Origin: Mariniblastus sp.
GTDB lineage: Bacteria; Planctomycetota; Planctomycetia; Pirellulales; Pirellulaceae
Length of the DNA stretch: 35,241 bases
Reading direction: 5' to 3'
Assembly (NCBI GenBank): GCA_028823415.1
Contig: JAPKBL010000051.1
Coordinates: forward strand, 1-35,241
In this document: in pieces, positions 1 through 8,943 of the stretch
Numbering within the stretch: position 1 is the first letter of the stretch
Layout of the letters: every line of letters begins with the position of its first letter
Made by a program: the position numbers and the translations under genes
The notes under the pieces: model-generated
Database searches by the model: none
Seen by the model: only the letters and a program-made list of their open reading frames with translations
What the model was told of the DNA's origin: nothing

Positions 1-1
1 T

Positions 2-1309
2 CAGTTGCCAAGCAGTCAGTTGCAAAACTTACTAGGAGCGCCGGCGACTTCCTCGCCCTCCGCCGCAACATCACCGCAAAAAAATCCTGCCAAGCCAAGG
101 GTTTCATCATTTGTAGCACCGGCCAATCTGGAATCCGATTTGAATTCCCCGACGGGCGTATCGGTAGCGGCGTTTGCAGCTCAACCAACCACACCCCCCA
201 ATACGGCCTCGTTTCCGGCGGCAATTCAAACACCGAACTCTTTTGGGATTTCAAAACCAACAACTGCCGCAAACACCTCGACGATCGCACCCGCCAGCGC
301 CGCAGCAACCGGCTTTATGAGGGCTCCTAATGACTTACCAAGTGAAGCCGGGCAAATTTGGCAGGAATATGACATCACACCTTATACATCACAGATCACT
401 AATAATAAGCAACCGGAACGATCAATCGTCGATTGGATTCTGCGGGAAACCGGAACCGAAATGTGGTTCTACCGCCCGCTGGGAATCTTGAATGCCGACA
501 AAGAAAAACTACACGTTTACCACACCCCAGAAATTCAAAAGGTCGTCAAGAACATCGTTGAACGATTCAATCGAACCCGGGGGCAGGTTCAAAATGTCGA
601 TCTTCATATGATGACGATTGAGAAACCGAATTGGCGATCTGACTTCTACACCGTTTTGCAGCCAATCGATGTTGCAACTCCGGGCGCCGAAGCTTGGATT
701 CTATCGAAAGAAAATGCAGCGATTTTGATTAACTCACTATCGCAGCGTCCAGAAATCAGAAAGCACAACTCGGCACGACTCAGCAACCATGATGGTCAGA
801 CGATGGTCGTTGAGAAAATAAACCCCGTCAATTTCATTCGGAACTTGAAATGGGTCCCCAACCAGATACCTGCCTTCCAACCTCAGATGACCCGTATCAA
901 TGAAGGATATCGCTTGGAATTGAGCTGCCTTTCTTCGATGGACAATTCAACCATTGAAGCGGTTATCAAATGCGATGTCGATCAGGTCGAAAAACTGACA
1001 AAAGTGAAAGTAGATGTACCGGTGGGCAATGGCACAAAGCAAGAAGTCACGTTGCAAATCCCCCAGCTCGTTAGCTGGAGACTGCACGAGCGATTCCGCT
1101 GGCGCAATGACCAAGTGCTCATGCTCAGCTGCGGCGTGGTCGCTTCGCCCGAGCCAGAAAAAGATGGGATCGGCCTCCGGATTCCCGGACTCCCCCAAAA
1201 ATCAAATCAAGCCGAAGCACTGCTCTTTATTGAGTATCGTGGGCCAGCACAGAGCGCCACCATTCCTCAAACAGCAAATAAATCGACGGCTCCTCTCAAG
1301 TTACCCTGA
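2..1309 (+). CDS. Secretin-like (type II/III secretion beta-domain-like) protein, 5' partial
   Basis: The frame is open to the left edge, so the N-terminus is probably outside the window. The TTG at position 5 is only the first internal start-like codon. The first ~105 visible residues are Ala/Pro/Ser/Thr-rich and look disordered. A folded part follows. Around residues 172-212 it has the pattern of a secretin N-domain running into the beta domain (HTPEIQKVVKNIVERF, then a VDLHMMTIEKPNW strand), as in GspD/PilQ-type proteins where a short helix-rich repeat precedes the strands. The remainder is strand-rich to the stop. No complete secretin pore signature is visible, so it may be a periplasmic relative rather than a channel. 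A 7-bp-stem hairpin lies about 70 bp after the stop. Function is inferred from weak pattern similarity only. Confidence 0.5.
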   Translation, partial: QLPSSQLQNLLGAPATSSPSAATSPQKNPAKPRVSSFVAPANLESDLNSPTGVSVAAFAAQPTTPPNTASFPAAIQTPNSFGISKPTTAANTSTIAPASAAATGFMRAPNDLPSEAGQIWQEYDITPYTSQITNNKQPERSIVDWILRETGTEMWFYRPLGILNADKEKLHVYHTPEIQKVVKNIVERFNRTRGQVQNVDLHMMTIEKPNWRSDFYTVLQPIDVATPGAEAWILSKENAAILINSLSQRPEIRKHNSARLSNHDGQTMVVEKINPVNFIRNLKWVPNQIPAFQPQMTRINEGYRLELSCLSSMDNSTIEAVIKCDVDQVEKLTKVKVDVPVGNGTKQEVTLQIPQLVSWRLHERFRWRNDQVLMLSCGVVASPEPEKDGIGLRIPGLPQKSNQAEALLFIEYRGPAQSATIPQTANKSTAPLKLP

Positions 1310-1378
1310 ACCGGGGATTCGCCCGAGAGGGAGTTGGCGGGAACTTCTGCTCGCTCTGGCTTAATTACCTAACGTCAC

Positions 1379-1396
1379 CTCGACGACCACGTCGAG
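1379..1396 (+). terminator. Perfect 7-bp stem, 4-nt loop hairpin
   Basis: CTCGACG and CGTCGAG flank the loop ACCA, 70 bp after the stop of the secretin-like gene. No T-run follows (the next bases are AAGCTTAAAAT), so it is not a textbook intrinsic terminator. It could be an mRNA 3' stabilising hairpin. Confidence 0.35.
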
Positions 1397-1538
1397 AAGC
1401 TTAAAATAGAGTTAGGAAAACTCGGCCCAAGTGAACCGCTTGTTATCCATCCCGATTAAATTTCACTGCGGCTCTTGGTTCGAGGCGCAACATTTTCATC
1501 CCTTATTTTAGAAACTTTCGCCCAAAGTTTTTCATTCC

Positions 1539-2858
1539 ATGACCCAATCAGATCGCCGCGTCGTCATCACAGGAATGGGTTTGATCAGCCCTATCGGCAG
1601 TTCATCCACCGATCTTTGGGATTCGCTCAGTCAGCATAAGAGCGGTGTCCGCTTGTTATCTAATTTACCCACAGAGCACTTCCCCTCCGACTTCGGGGGC
1701 GAGTGCACAGACTTCACGGGCAGCATCGATAGCTTTGGCCCCTTGGAAAAAAAGTTGCAGCGGAGCATCAAAAAAGGGCTGCGACTTATGTGCCGGGAAA
1801 TTCAACTGGGAACCGCCGCAGCGCAATTGGCGCTGACCGATTCCGGACTTGAATCAGGAAGCATCGATCCCAGTCGAATCGGGACACTCTTTGGAAGCGA
1901 TTACATTATCACTTCTCCTCTCGATTTCGTCGAAGGCATTCGCGCCTGCTTAGATGCAGATGAAAAATTCCATTTTGAAAAATGGGCAGAGCATGGCCTA
2001 ACCAAGGTCGAGCCACTGTGGTTGCTCAAATATTTACCAAACATGCCGGCCAGTCACGTCGCCATTTATAACGACCTTCGCGGCCCCAGTAATTCAATTA
2101 CCGTTCGCGAAGCCTCCGCTAATTTAGCGATTGCTGAAGCGACCACCATCATCAAACGTGGCACCGCAGATTTCATGGTTGCCGGTTCAACCGGTTCTCG
2201 GATTCACCCACTTCGAACCGTTCATATCGCCCTCCAAGAACAACTCGCCGACCGACACACCGAATCAGCCGGTGGAGACCCAACCAAAGCATGTCGACCC
2301 TTCGACAAAAATCGAACGGGCATGGCACTGGGAGAAGGCGCTGGCGTCTTAATTCTCGAGGAACTCTCTTCCGCCGAAAAACGGGGCGCGAACATTCTTG
2401 GCGAAATCGTAGGCTACGGCTCTTCTTGTGTCGCGGATAAAAACGGAGCGGCGAATTACCAGAAAGCCCTGAAAAATGTCCTTCTCGGTGGCCTCGAAAC
2501 CTCCGGGCTGGAGGCATCCGACATTGGGCATGTCCACGCCCACGGACTCGGGTCGCTTGAATGTGACCTTCAGGAATCGCTGGCCATTGCGGAAGTCATG
2601 AATGACACCGCAGTCACCGCTGCAAAAAGTTACATGGGCAATCTCGGCGGTGGCTCTGGAATTGTCGAAATTGCGGCGAGCCTGATGGCGCTTCAGAAGG
2701 GGCCACTTTTCCCAATTATCAATTGCGATGACCTCGATGAACGGTGCCCAATCAATGCGGTGCAAACCGACGACGTCGAAGCAGGTGATTCTTTCATCAA
2801 TCTCAATGTGACACCGCAAGGCCAGGCGAGTTCGGTCGTGATCAAGAAATATCAGTAA
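1539..2858 (+). CDS. Beta-ketoacyl-ACP synthase-fold protein with degenerate active site
   Basis: The 439-residue protein has FabF/KAS II length and architecture: an N-terminal VVITGMGLISPIG strand, a GPSNS nucleophile-elbow region near residue 185, a VAGSTG strand, GEGAGVLILEE, HAHGLGS near residue 335 and KSYMGNLGGGSG near residue 368. Active KAS II enzymes use Cys-His-His. Here the elbow Cys is replaced by Glu191 (VREASAN instead of TACTSG), the first His is kept (H335), and the second His is replaced by Asn368 (GNLGGG instead of GHLLGA). It therefore should not catalyse normal Claisen condensation. Such changes are known in chain-length factors of type II polyketide synthases, which pair with an active KS. 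No partner KS or ACP gene is in the window. There is no clear Shine-Dalgarno; the start is chosen because MTQSDRRVVITGMG matches the family N-terminus. Confidence 0.85.
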   Translation: MTQSDRRVVITGMGLISPIGSSSTDLWDSLSQHKSGVRLLSNLPTEHFPSDFGGECTDFTGSIDSFGPLEKKLQRSIKKGLRLMCREIQLGTAAAQLALTDSGLESGSIDPSRIGTLFGSDYIITSPLDFVEGIRACLDADEKFHFEKWAEHGLTKVEPLWLLKYLPNMPASHVAIYNDLRGPSNSITVREASANLAIAEATTIIKRGTADFMVAGSTGSRIHPLRTVHIALQEQLADRHTESAGGDPTKACRPFDKNRTGMALGEGAGVLILEELSSAEKRGANILGEIVGYGSSCVADKNGAANYQKALKNVLLGGLETSGLEASDIGHVHAHGLGSLECDLQESLAIAEVMNDTAVTAAKSYMGNLGGGSGIVEIAASLMALQKGPLFPIINCDDLDERCPINAVQTDDVEAGDSFINLNVTPQGQASSVVIKKYQ

Positions 2859-3219
2859 TTTCTGCCCCGATCCCAAGCTGTCTATTCGAATTGACTCACG
2901 CCTACGGCCTTCTCGCCACGCGGTAAACCAACCTTGCTGAGCGGAAATTCATTGAAAATGATGCTTTTTTGCATCAAATGTCAAACGCGCTTACGGCAGC
3001 TTCGCGCTGCAAAAACCAACATTGATGTTCCTGCCGATCCCACGTACGAGCTTAAACCTTACGAACGGATCTTTTTAAATTGGTATTTGATTTCAATCTG
3101 CAAATCAGAAACCAACTCCCAATTGGCAACCTACATTTCCACAACGGTCCCACTGGGATTAATTGCTCTCCACCCGTTGGTGAGCGCATCAAAGTTGCCC
3201 CTTATTCTAACTTCGTTTT
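2859..3219 (+). other. Gene-free stretch before the sugar transferase
   Basis: A 361-bp interval. A frame opens at a TTG at 2934 and runs into the sugar transferase gene in another frame, but its product resembles nothing known and it overlaps real coding sequence. No convincing hairpin or promoter was seen. Confidence 0.5.
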
Positions 3220-4635
3220 ATGACCCAGCCGAGCCACAAGCAGCGAATCATTCAACACGATTCTTGGCCGCGATTAACAATGAAATTAATCGATGCGGCC
3301 GCAATCATTACCGGTTTGATGATGCTGATCATATGGATCCCCGCGGCAAACAGCCAATCCACCATCGTCATCGGCTTGGTCGCCATCGGCGTGTTTAACA
3401 TCTCTGCTGAAATTTCCGGGCTGTACCGAAATTGGCGCGGCATTCGATTTGAACGAGAAGCCGTGTGCTGCGTCATCGCTTTGGTGATTGCTTTGATGCT
3501 ACTCTCGTCTCTGGGACATTTTAGCCTGTACTCGACCGAACTCTCCGCCCGCCACGTCATCCTCTGGTTCAGCTTTACGGCTATCATTTCACTCGCCACA
3601 AGAATTTTATACCGATGGTACTGCTATTGGTCCCATGCAAAAGGAATTCATTCTCGAGGCTATGCCGTGGTAGGCATCAACGACCTGGGAATCCACCTCG
3701 TCCGTAACATCAATACGGCACCGGATCTCGGACTGCGTTTTTTAGGCTACTACGATGATCGCCCCGAAGAAAGAACGGGCGATCTTCCTCAAGACATTTC
3801 AGTCAAGCTGGGGAAAATTGATACTCTCGTGGAAAGTGCAAAATCAGGCGCCGTTCAGGTCGTCTTCATTTCGCTCCCGATGCGGGCCGAAAAACGAATC
3901 CGAAGCCTCATCCAAGCGCTCGCTGACACGACCGCTTCCGTGTATATCGTTCCCGATTTATTTGTCTTTCAGATGCTCAATTCACGCTGGACAGATATTC
4001 AGGGGTTACCCGTTGTTAGCGTATCCGAAAACCCGTTATACGGGGTCGATGGTATAATGAAACGCGGAGTAGATATTGCACTCGGCACGCTTGGAATAAT
4101 GGCGCTTTCTCTTCCGATGCTCGGCATAGCCGCGGCAGTGAAATTAACCTCGCGAGGGCCGATTCTATTCCGGCAAAAACGATACGGTCTCGACGGAAAA
4201 GAGATTCTCGTTTTGAAATTCCGGAGCATGAATGTCTTGGAAGATGGTGACAAAGTCGTTCAGGCAACCAAAAATGACCAGCGGTTCACCCCCATCGGTG
4301 GATTTTTGAGAAGAACGTCTCTCGATGAGCTGCCACAAATTTTCAATGTCATTTCTGGAAAAATGTCACTCGTCGGCCCAAGGCCGCATGCCAACGCTCA
4401 TAACGAGTTTTATCGCAGCCAAATCGAAGGCTACATGCTTCGCCATAAAGTCAAACCGGGCATCACCGGGTTAGCCCAAGTGAATGGATGTCGCGGAGAA
4501 ACCGAAACTCTCGACAAGATGGAAAAGCGCGTCCTTTTCGACCACCAATATATTCGAGAATGGTCGATTTGGCTCGATTTGAAAATCATCCTTCAAACCT
4601 TCACCGTCGTCTTTTCAAAACAAAACGCTTATTAA
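3220..4635 (+). CDS. Undecaprenyl-phosphate sugar phosphotransferase (WcaJ/polyprenyl glycosylphosphotransferase family)
   Basis: The 471-residue membrane protein should transfer a sugar-1-phosphate from a nucleotide sugar to undecaprenyl phosphate, the first step of exopolysaccharide repeat-unit synthesis. The N-terminal third holds about four hydrophobic segments (roughly residues 24-44, 47-67, 82-102 and 113-130). A central nucleotide-binding-like domain follows (GYAVVGINDLGIHLV; GYYDDR). The C-terminal bacterial sugar transferase domain begins at residue 280 with MKRGVDIALG and a membrane segment, then GPILFRQKRYG, LKFRSM, RRTSLDELPQ, SLVGPRPH and KPGITGLAQVNG, all diagnostic. The length is usual for WcaJ homologs. 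There is no evident Shine-Dalgarno; Met21 (3280) is an alternative start. The gene is convergent with the chain-length gene, 53 bp away, and both belong to one polysaccharide locus. The sugar specificity cannot be read. Confidence 0.93.
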   Translation: MTQPSHKQRIIQHDSWPRLTMKLIDAAAIITGLMMLIIWIPAANSQSTIVIGLVAIGVFNISAEISGLYRNWRGIRFEREAVCCVIALVIALMLLSSLGHFSLYSTELSARHVILWFSFTAIISLATRILYRWYCYWSHAKGIHSRGYAVVGINDLGIHLVRNINTAPDLGLRFLGYYDDRPEERTGDLPQDISVKLGKIDTLVESAKSGAVQVVFISLPMRAEKRIRSLIQALADTTASVYIVPDLFVFQMLNSRWTDIQGLPVVSVSENPLYGVDGIMKRGVDIALGTLGIMALSLPMLGIAAAVKLTSRGPILFRQKRYGLDGKEILVLKFRSMNVLEDGDKVVQATKNDQRFTPIGGFLRRTSLDELPQIFNVISGKMSLVGPRPHANAHNEFYRSQIEGYMLRHKVKPGITGLAQVNGCRGETETLDKMEKRVLFDHQYIREWSIWLDLKIILQTFTVVFSKQNAY

Positions 4636-4688
4636 GTGTCCGAAAAACAAACCGATTTGCCAACATCTCACCAAGGCTGAAATCACGT

Positions 4689-6788
4689 TTAACGTCCGCT
4701 CTCGTCTCGAATCGAATCCATCGGATTGGGATTCGCGTACTTTGCAATCGAATTACTGAGCTTACGAATTTGCTCGGGAATATCTATCGCCTCGTTGTTG
4801 GCCCCTGAGTTAACCGAATCGTCAGTTGCTTCCGGATTCTTCGGTTGTGTTCGCTGGAACGCCGCGTCTTCACTTGCCGCTGTTTTGGCAAGATCAACCG
4901 CCCGCACGCTTGGACTGCGCCGCATAAGCGGGGAAGGGTCCTGGGCGCCCAAATCACTTGGCAGGGACGATGGGCGACTGGCTTGCTTGCGAGGGAAACT
5001 GCGAGGATCGACAAACTCTTCCAGACGTGTTTCACTCGACGTTTGCTCTACGTCTTGGTGATCGCTGCTAGTTTGTTGAAGCGTTTCCGGTTCAATAGGC
5101 GGAGTCGATTGGCTATCCGGGCGAACAACAAATCGACGCTTCCGTTGCCCATCCTTGGACGGGCGAATTTTGACTTCGCGGGGCAAGGCCGCACTCGCCT
5201 GAGGGGCACTGACCGGCGGGGGCAAGACTTCCTTTGAAGCGGCCAGCAAATCTGCAACGGAGGGAGTCGATGGCGCTACTCCATAGCTTCCATAACCCGG
5301 CACCGCGCCTGTGGCGGTGGGAAGCAGCGGAGAATAATGCGAGGGATTTTCGATCGTCGATTGTGGATTACGATCTTCAGGACTCCCAGGGCTCGGGCCG
5401 CCGTCCTCAGGGCCGTGATCGAAGCTGTATTGATCAGGATTCATCGGAGGCGCAATCAGGAGAACTAGCCCAAGGCCAATCATTAATCCAGCAAAACCGC
5501 CGGCTAGAATTTGAACCTTTTTGCCCGGACCGTCTGGCCTGGTGGAAACCTGAGGTACGTCCACGCGGGCAATGAGGTTGGAGACACCCGCGTCCGCCAA
5601 ACTCTTGATCTCCGCGAGATTAGACTGTGCCCGGTTGGCTATTTCCGTTCGCTCGTTCAATTCAGCGACAAGTGTCAATAATTCGGTTCGATTTGCACTT
5701 AATCTTGCAAGCCGCTGATCAAGAGAATTCATTTCCGTTTCCAGCCTCGACCAACGCGCCTTCGCATCCTTTACTTCATTCTCCATCGCAGCGATGCAAA
5801 GGTCTAGTTCGAGATAGATTTGTTGCTGCATCGCGGCGATAACGCTCTTTGATCGTTCGTACTTGGGATGGCCCGGTTGATAAACCCCCGTCGTCACAGC
5901 GAACTCAGCTTGCCTTGCAATCATTTCTTTTTTTAGATCATCGAGAGCTGGCAATATTCTGATCATTTCCGCTGCAAGACCAAGAATGCGATCAGGCTTT
6001 GCTTTTGCCTCTTTCAATTGGACCAACAGCGCACTTCGCTTTTCTAACTGAAGCGCTGCCTCGCGTTTCTCGATTCGAATCTGCGAAATGTCACGCTTAA
6101 TCGAGTTGTCGCTAGTTTGGGGATCGCTCAGTGCGTTCATCGTGGCGATATCTGACCCTAACACCTTATCCATTCTGGTGAGCTTATCTTTGGATTTATT
6201 AAGTTCCGCCATCGCGGCATCACGTACCCTCGTTAATTCAACCTCCATACTCTGCAAACGCATCGAACGCACTTCATCGACTTTGGCGATGATCTCGGCA
6301 AGCAGCAACTCGATGAACTTCAGTGACCGCTCCGGGGTCGTTTGCTTGACGGCGAGAACAATGACTTCTGTTTTTCCAAATTCCGCACCGTTGGGCGCGT
6401 GAATTAAAACAGCCTCCTGCATGTCTTCGATCGTCTCTTCACTAGGCCAATCGGCGATTGCCGTCTTGCTTTTAAGGTTTGCCGGAGGCCCCATTTGAAC
6501 CATGGCATTGCGGATAACCTGCGGCTGACGAGCGATTTCAAGAATCGTCTCTTGCGCGGATTTCATGGACTCAATCGAATCAAAACGCCCTGGCTTGTAA
6601 GGCTGTCCAAGCAAGTCATCCCGAAGAATCATGGATTGCCGAGCGGACCAAATTTGCGGACTTAGCATCGTCGCATAACACAACGCCAGAACAGCCCCCA
6701 GAATCACGGGAGCAATCCAGACAATTTTGTAACGATAAAGCGTTAACAAAACGTATTCGAGTCGCTGGTTTGAGTCAGAACCGGTCAT
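4689..6788 (-). CDS. Wzz/GumC-type polysaccharide chain-length determinant protein with long C-terminal tail
   Basis: A 699-residue polysaccharide co-polymerase homolog. After a short N-terminus (LEYVLLTLYRYK) comes TM1 at about residues 20-40. A long periplasmic region follows, with alpha-helical coiled-coil stretches (repeated KxELxRxxD-type heptads, about residues 150-390), then TM2 at about 425-447 (KVQILAGGFAGLMIGLGLVL). A Pro/Ser-rich tail of about 250 residues would lie in the cytoplasm. No Walker A/B or tyrosine cluster is visible, so this is not a fused BY-kinase. The open frame extends upstream to 6899, but Met at 6788 starts the normal Wzz N-terminus; Met at 6821 is possible. Neither has a clear Shine-Dalgarno. 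The neighbouring WcaJ-type transferase supports a role in setting exopolysaccharide length and export. Confidence 0.85.
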   Translation of the reverse strand: MTGSDSNQRLEYVLLTLYRYKIVWIAPVILGAVLALCYATMLSPQIWSARQSMILRDDLLGQPYKPGRFDSIESMKSAQETILEIARQPQVIRNAMVQMGPPANLKSKTAIADWPSEETIEDMQEAVLIHAPNGAEFGKTEVIVLAVKQTTPERSLKFIELLLAEIIAKVDEVRSMRLQSMEVELTRVRDAAMAELNKSKDKLTRMDKVLGSDIATMNALSDPQTSDNSIKRDISQIRIEKREAALQLEKRSALLVQLKEAKAKPDRILGLAAEMIRILPALDDLKKEMIARQAEFAVTTGVYQPGHPKYERSKSVIAAMQQQIYLELDLCIAAMENEVKDAKARWSRLETEMNSLDQRLARLSANRTELLTLVAELNERTEIANRAQSNLAEIKSLADAGVSNLIARVDVPQVSTRPDGPGKKVQILAGGFAGLMIGLGLVLLIAPPMNPDQYSFDHGPEDGGPSPGSPEDRNPQSTIENPSHYSPLLPTATGAVPGYGSYGVAPSTPSVADLLAASKEVLPPPVSAPQASAALPREVKIRPSKDGQRKRRFVVRPDSQSTPPIEPETLQQTSSDHQDVEQTSSETRLEEFVDPRSFPRKQASRPSSLPSDLGAQDPSPLMRRSPSVRAVDLAKTAASEDAAFQRTQPKNPEATDDSVNSGANNEAIDIPEQIRKLSNSIAKYANPNPMDSIRDESGR

Positions 6789-7090
6789 CGTAAAATTCAC
6801 ATGTTTCAAAGTAAAAACCATGAAGCAATGGCGATGGAAGTTGCTTCGGGGCAATTCGGCGGCAAAACGAAAGATCGCCTTTCGTTTGGATGTGGACAAC
6901 TTTTGAAGTCATCGAAAATTTGGCAACGGATCTACGCTGCAATCATAAAAAATCGCCGTAAAAGACGTTAAAACCGGCAATCCGCCCCTACAACCAGACA
7001 CCACGCCTCAATCGGGAAATTTTACCAAACAGCCCTTGAAACACTCCTCAACTAAATGGCAGCGTCTAAAAAAGAGAGGCTTCCGGCGGT
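6789..7090. other. Intergenic stretch without a recognised gene
   Basis: About 300 bp lie between the chosen start of the chain-length gene and the 3' end of the GH2-like gene, both on the minus strand. The first 110 bp could be an N-terminal extension of the chain-length gene. The remainder shows no coding pattern, no strong hairpin and no clear promoter. Confidence 0.5.
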
Positions 7091-7534
7091 TTACGAAGTC
7101 GTTGCAATTTCCAATCTTACCGAGCCAATCAAGCCACCGGGCTCTGTACTTCGAACGCCGCGATCTGCCTCAGCGGGTAGATCAATCACGACTTTTAGAT
7201 GGTTTGATTTCTGCATTCGATTCCCAATTTCGACGCGAAAAGGGTCATCGCCCAACCGCATTGTCCCCAGTTCTATATCATTGAGAGAAATCGAAGCTTC
7301 AAAATCCACTGCTTCGAAAACAAGCCAGACTGCTTGATCAGGGTCCAACTGTGTCGGCAATCCGAATCGGCGACGGTATTCGACGCGACCACGGAATGAG
7401 TGTCCGAGCCAATCACCCCAATCCGAGGGAATGTGGAGACGACATTCCGAGGGGTAATCTCCGCTTTGCCCTTGAGGCTCCACGGTTCTCGCCGTCCAGG
7501 GCCCGTGAAGTCGAATGGTGTGAAAGTCAGTCAA
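7091..7534 (-). CDS. Standalone GH2-type sugar-binding (galactose-binding-like jelly-roll) domain protein
   Basis: The 147 residues look like the N-terminal jelly-roll of glycoside hydrolase family 2 and nothing else: LHGPWTA near the start, IPSDWGDWLG, FRGRVEYRRRF, VWLVFEAVDFEASISLNDIELG, then DPFRVEIG and a closing strand GSVRLEIA. This order (GPW, P.DW, Y.R.F, L.F..V...A.V.lNG) is the classic beta-galactosidase sugar-binding domain. No TIM barrel or catalytic Glu follows, because the gene stops at 147 aa. There is no signal peptide. The start is a TTG at 7534; an in-frame TGA five codons upstream and no nearby ATG make it the only reasonable choice. It lies 116 bp downstream of the pseudopilin gene on the same strand. 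Its function is unknown. Confidence 0.6.
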   Translation of the reverse strand: MTDFHTIRLHGPWTARTVEPQGQSGDYPSECRLHIPSDWGDWLGHSFRGRVEYRRRFGLPTQLDPDQAVWLVFEAVDFEASISLNDIELGTMRLGDDPFRVEIGNRMQKSNHLKVVIDLPAEADRGVRSTEPGGLIGSVRLEIATTS

Positions 7535-7650
7535 GAGAGTTTTCCATCAGACAATTCAATCCGACAACCGACCCATTTTTGATAAAGTAAAAAATCAGCC
7601 TCGCGGATCGGCAACGCGGCAATGCCTAGTTACCAACGGTTCAATAAGGC

Positions 7651-8931
7651 TTATTCCGGCACATAAGAATGAGTCACCGACGATTGGTAAACCTGATTCG
7701 TTGTTTTCTCAATCAAGCGAAGACTCACCTTGACACCACGAATCGGATACGGATAAGGCGGGCGTGTTTCGCGTTCCGAATCATCATCCGGGGCGAGCGG
7801 ACCGCCATTGTCCAAGCCGTTAGTTCCTTCGTCGATTAAGCCATCCTCATTCTGATCAAAACCATCGCTCTCGTAGACTGGCGTCCAAGTGTCATAGAAT
7901 GGCTCCGCAGTTGGCCATTGAGGAGACGCAAATCGAGTGTTTGACCTGAGGAAATCCCCTGATACAAGATCAACAAAATCACCCGCAGAAATTTGCGTCG
8001 CGGGTACTTCAGAAAAACCAGGGTCCGTTGGAGCGACGGGTATTTCGGCATCCAGAATAAGACTGACATCGGGCGAATAGACTCGCACATCAAAGCTCGC
8101 CACATCCGTGAGAACAATGTCATTTCCCTCCACTGGCTTGAAAGTACTAATCAAAGACCTATCGAGGAAATTTGGCCAATTGGCATCAATGCTTGGATTG
8201 GCATCGTCGTATTTGTACCACTGATGACAGAAACGATTTTTCCTGAGTGCCAAATCGTCAAGGCTATTCGAATAGACATCATAGCTATCATTATTTCCGT
8301 CTTGGACAATGCGGCATGAAATGTCGTTGTTCTGCATCAGAAAAGTTACCTCAGCAGAGGTGAGGTCTTCCCACGGTCCCATATCCGGTCGGATTAATAG
8401 AACGCGGCGATGAACTTTTACGCTCTCGGTCAATTCAATTAACTGATCCGAATTTCGATCCACAAACGTCGTGTACCATATCACCTCCGCAATCGATGAC
8501 TCAATAATTTTGGAGCTAGTAGTATTGTCTGGAATATGACGTCCGCGAAAAAACTGTCCATCGCTGCGAACGGTCATCGCAATGACGTCATCAACATCGC
8601 CGAGGTAACTGTTGATTCCCGCGGCGTTAGTCTTGTCCCGCATCGCTCCGTCGACAATTTCAAAATAACCATTGGGATTGGTCGTCTCGGTGTAGGGTCG
8701 CGGTTCCACCGTCAGATGGCTCAAGTCACTTCTCAGCAACTCTTCTGCCGATCGCAACCGATTGGCTAGCTCCATCGTTGCCCGCCCCAATTGCATTTGC
8801 CCGCTGGCGTATTGAAAGGCCTGCATCATTGCCCCGAGAACAATCAAGGTCATAGTCAAGGCGATCATGATCTCGATCAAAGTCAAACCACGTCGAGAGA
8901 ATGGGCGGTGTTGAGACTGAATTGACGGCAT
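7651..8931 (-). CDS. Prepilin-type N-terminal cleavage/methylation protein, PulJ/GspJ-like minor pseudopilin
   Basis: The 426-residue protein has a type IV prepilin leader, RRG followed by LTLIEIMIALTM, with cleavage after Gly15 and the conserved Glu at +5 (Glu20). The hydrophobic stretch to about residue 36 would serve as both membrane anchor and filament core. Phrases such as ASGQMQLGRATMELANRLRSAEELLRSDL match PulJ-like proteins. The C-terminal part is acidic (a DQNEDGLIDEGTNGLDN stretch with a calcium-site look), ending in a beta-rich PIRGVKVSLRLIEK segment. It is much longer than E. coli GspJ, as is common in planctomycetes. The start is firm: AAGGAG lies 6 nt upstream of the ATG. Other T2SS or pilus genes are not adjacent, although the secretin-like gene lies earlier in the window. 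Confidence 0.88.
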   Translation of the reverse strand: MPSIQSQHRPFSRRGLTLIEIMIALTMTLIVLGAMMQAFQYASGQMQLGRATMELANRLRSAEELLRSDLSHLTVEPRPYTETTNPNGYFEIVDGAMRDKTNAAGINSYLGDVDDVIAMTVRSDGQFFRGRHIPDNTTSSKIIESSIAEVIWYTTFVDRNSDQLIELTESVKVHRRVLLIRPDMGPWEDLTSAEVTFLMQNNDISCRIVQDGNNDSYDVYSNSLDDLALRKNRFCHQWYKYDDANPSIDANWPNFLDRSLISTFKPVEGNDIVLTDVASFDVRVYSPDVSLILDAEIPVAPTDPGFSEVPATQISAGDFVDLVSGDFLRSNTRFASPQWPTAEPFYDTWTPVYESDGFDQNEDGLIDEGTNGLDNGGPLAPDDDSERETRPPYPYPIRGVKVSLRLIEKTTNQVYQSSVTHSYVPE

Positions 8932-8937
8932 AAGATT

Positions 8938-8943
8938 CTCCTT
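8938..8943 (-). promoter_or_regulatory. Strong Shine-Dalgarno of the pseudopilin gene
   Basis: AAGGAG (minus strand) is placed 6 nt before the ATG at 8931. It fixes the start, and it stands out because many other genes in this window lack such a site. Confidence 0.8.

Noticed and set aside
2934..3398. 154-codon plus-strand frame
   Set aside because: It begins at a TTG, has no family resemblance and overlaps the well-supported sugar transferase gene in another frame.
4689..5450. Fused tyrosine kinase at the end of the Wzz-type protein
   Set aside because: No Walker A, Walker B or tyrosine cluster in the tail.
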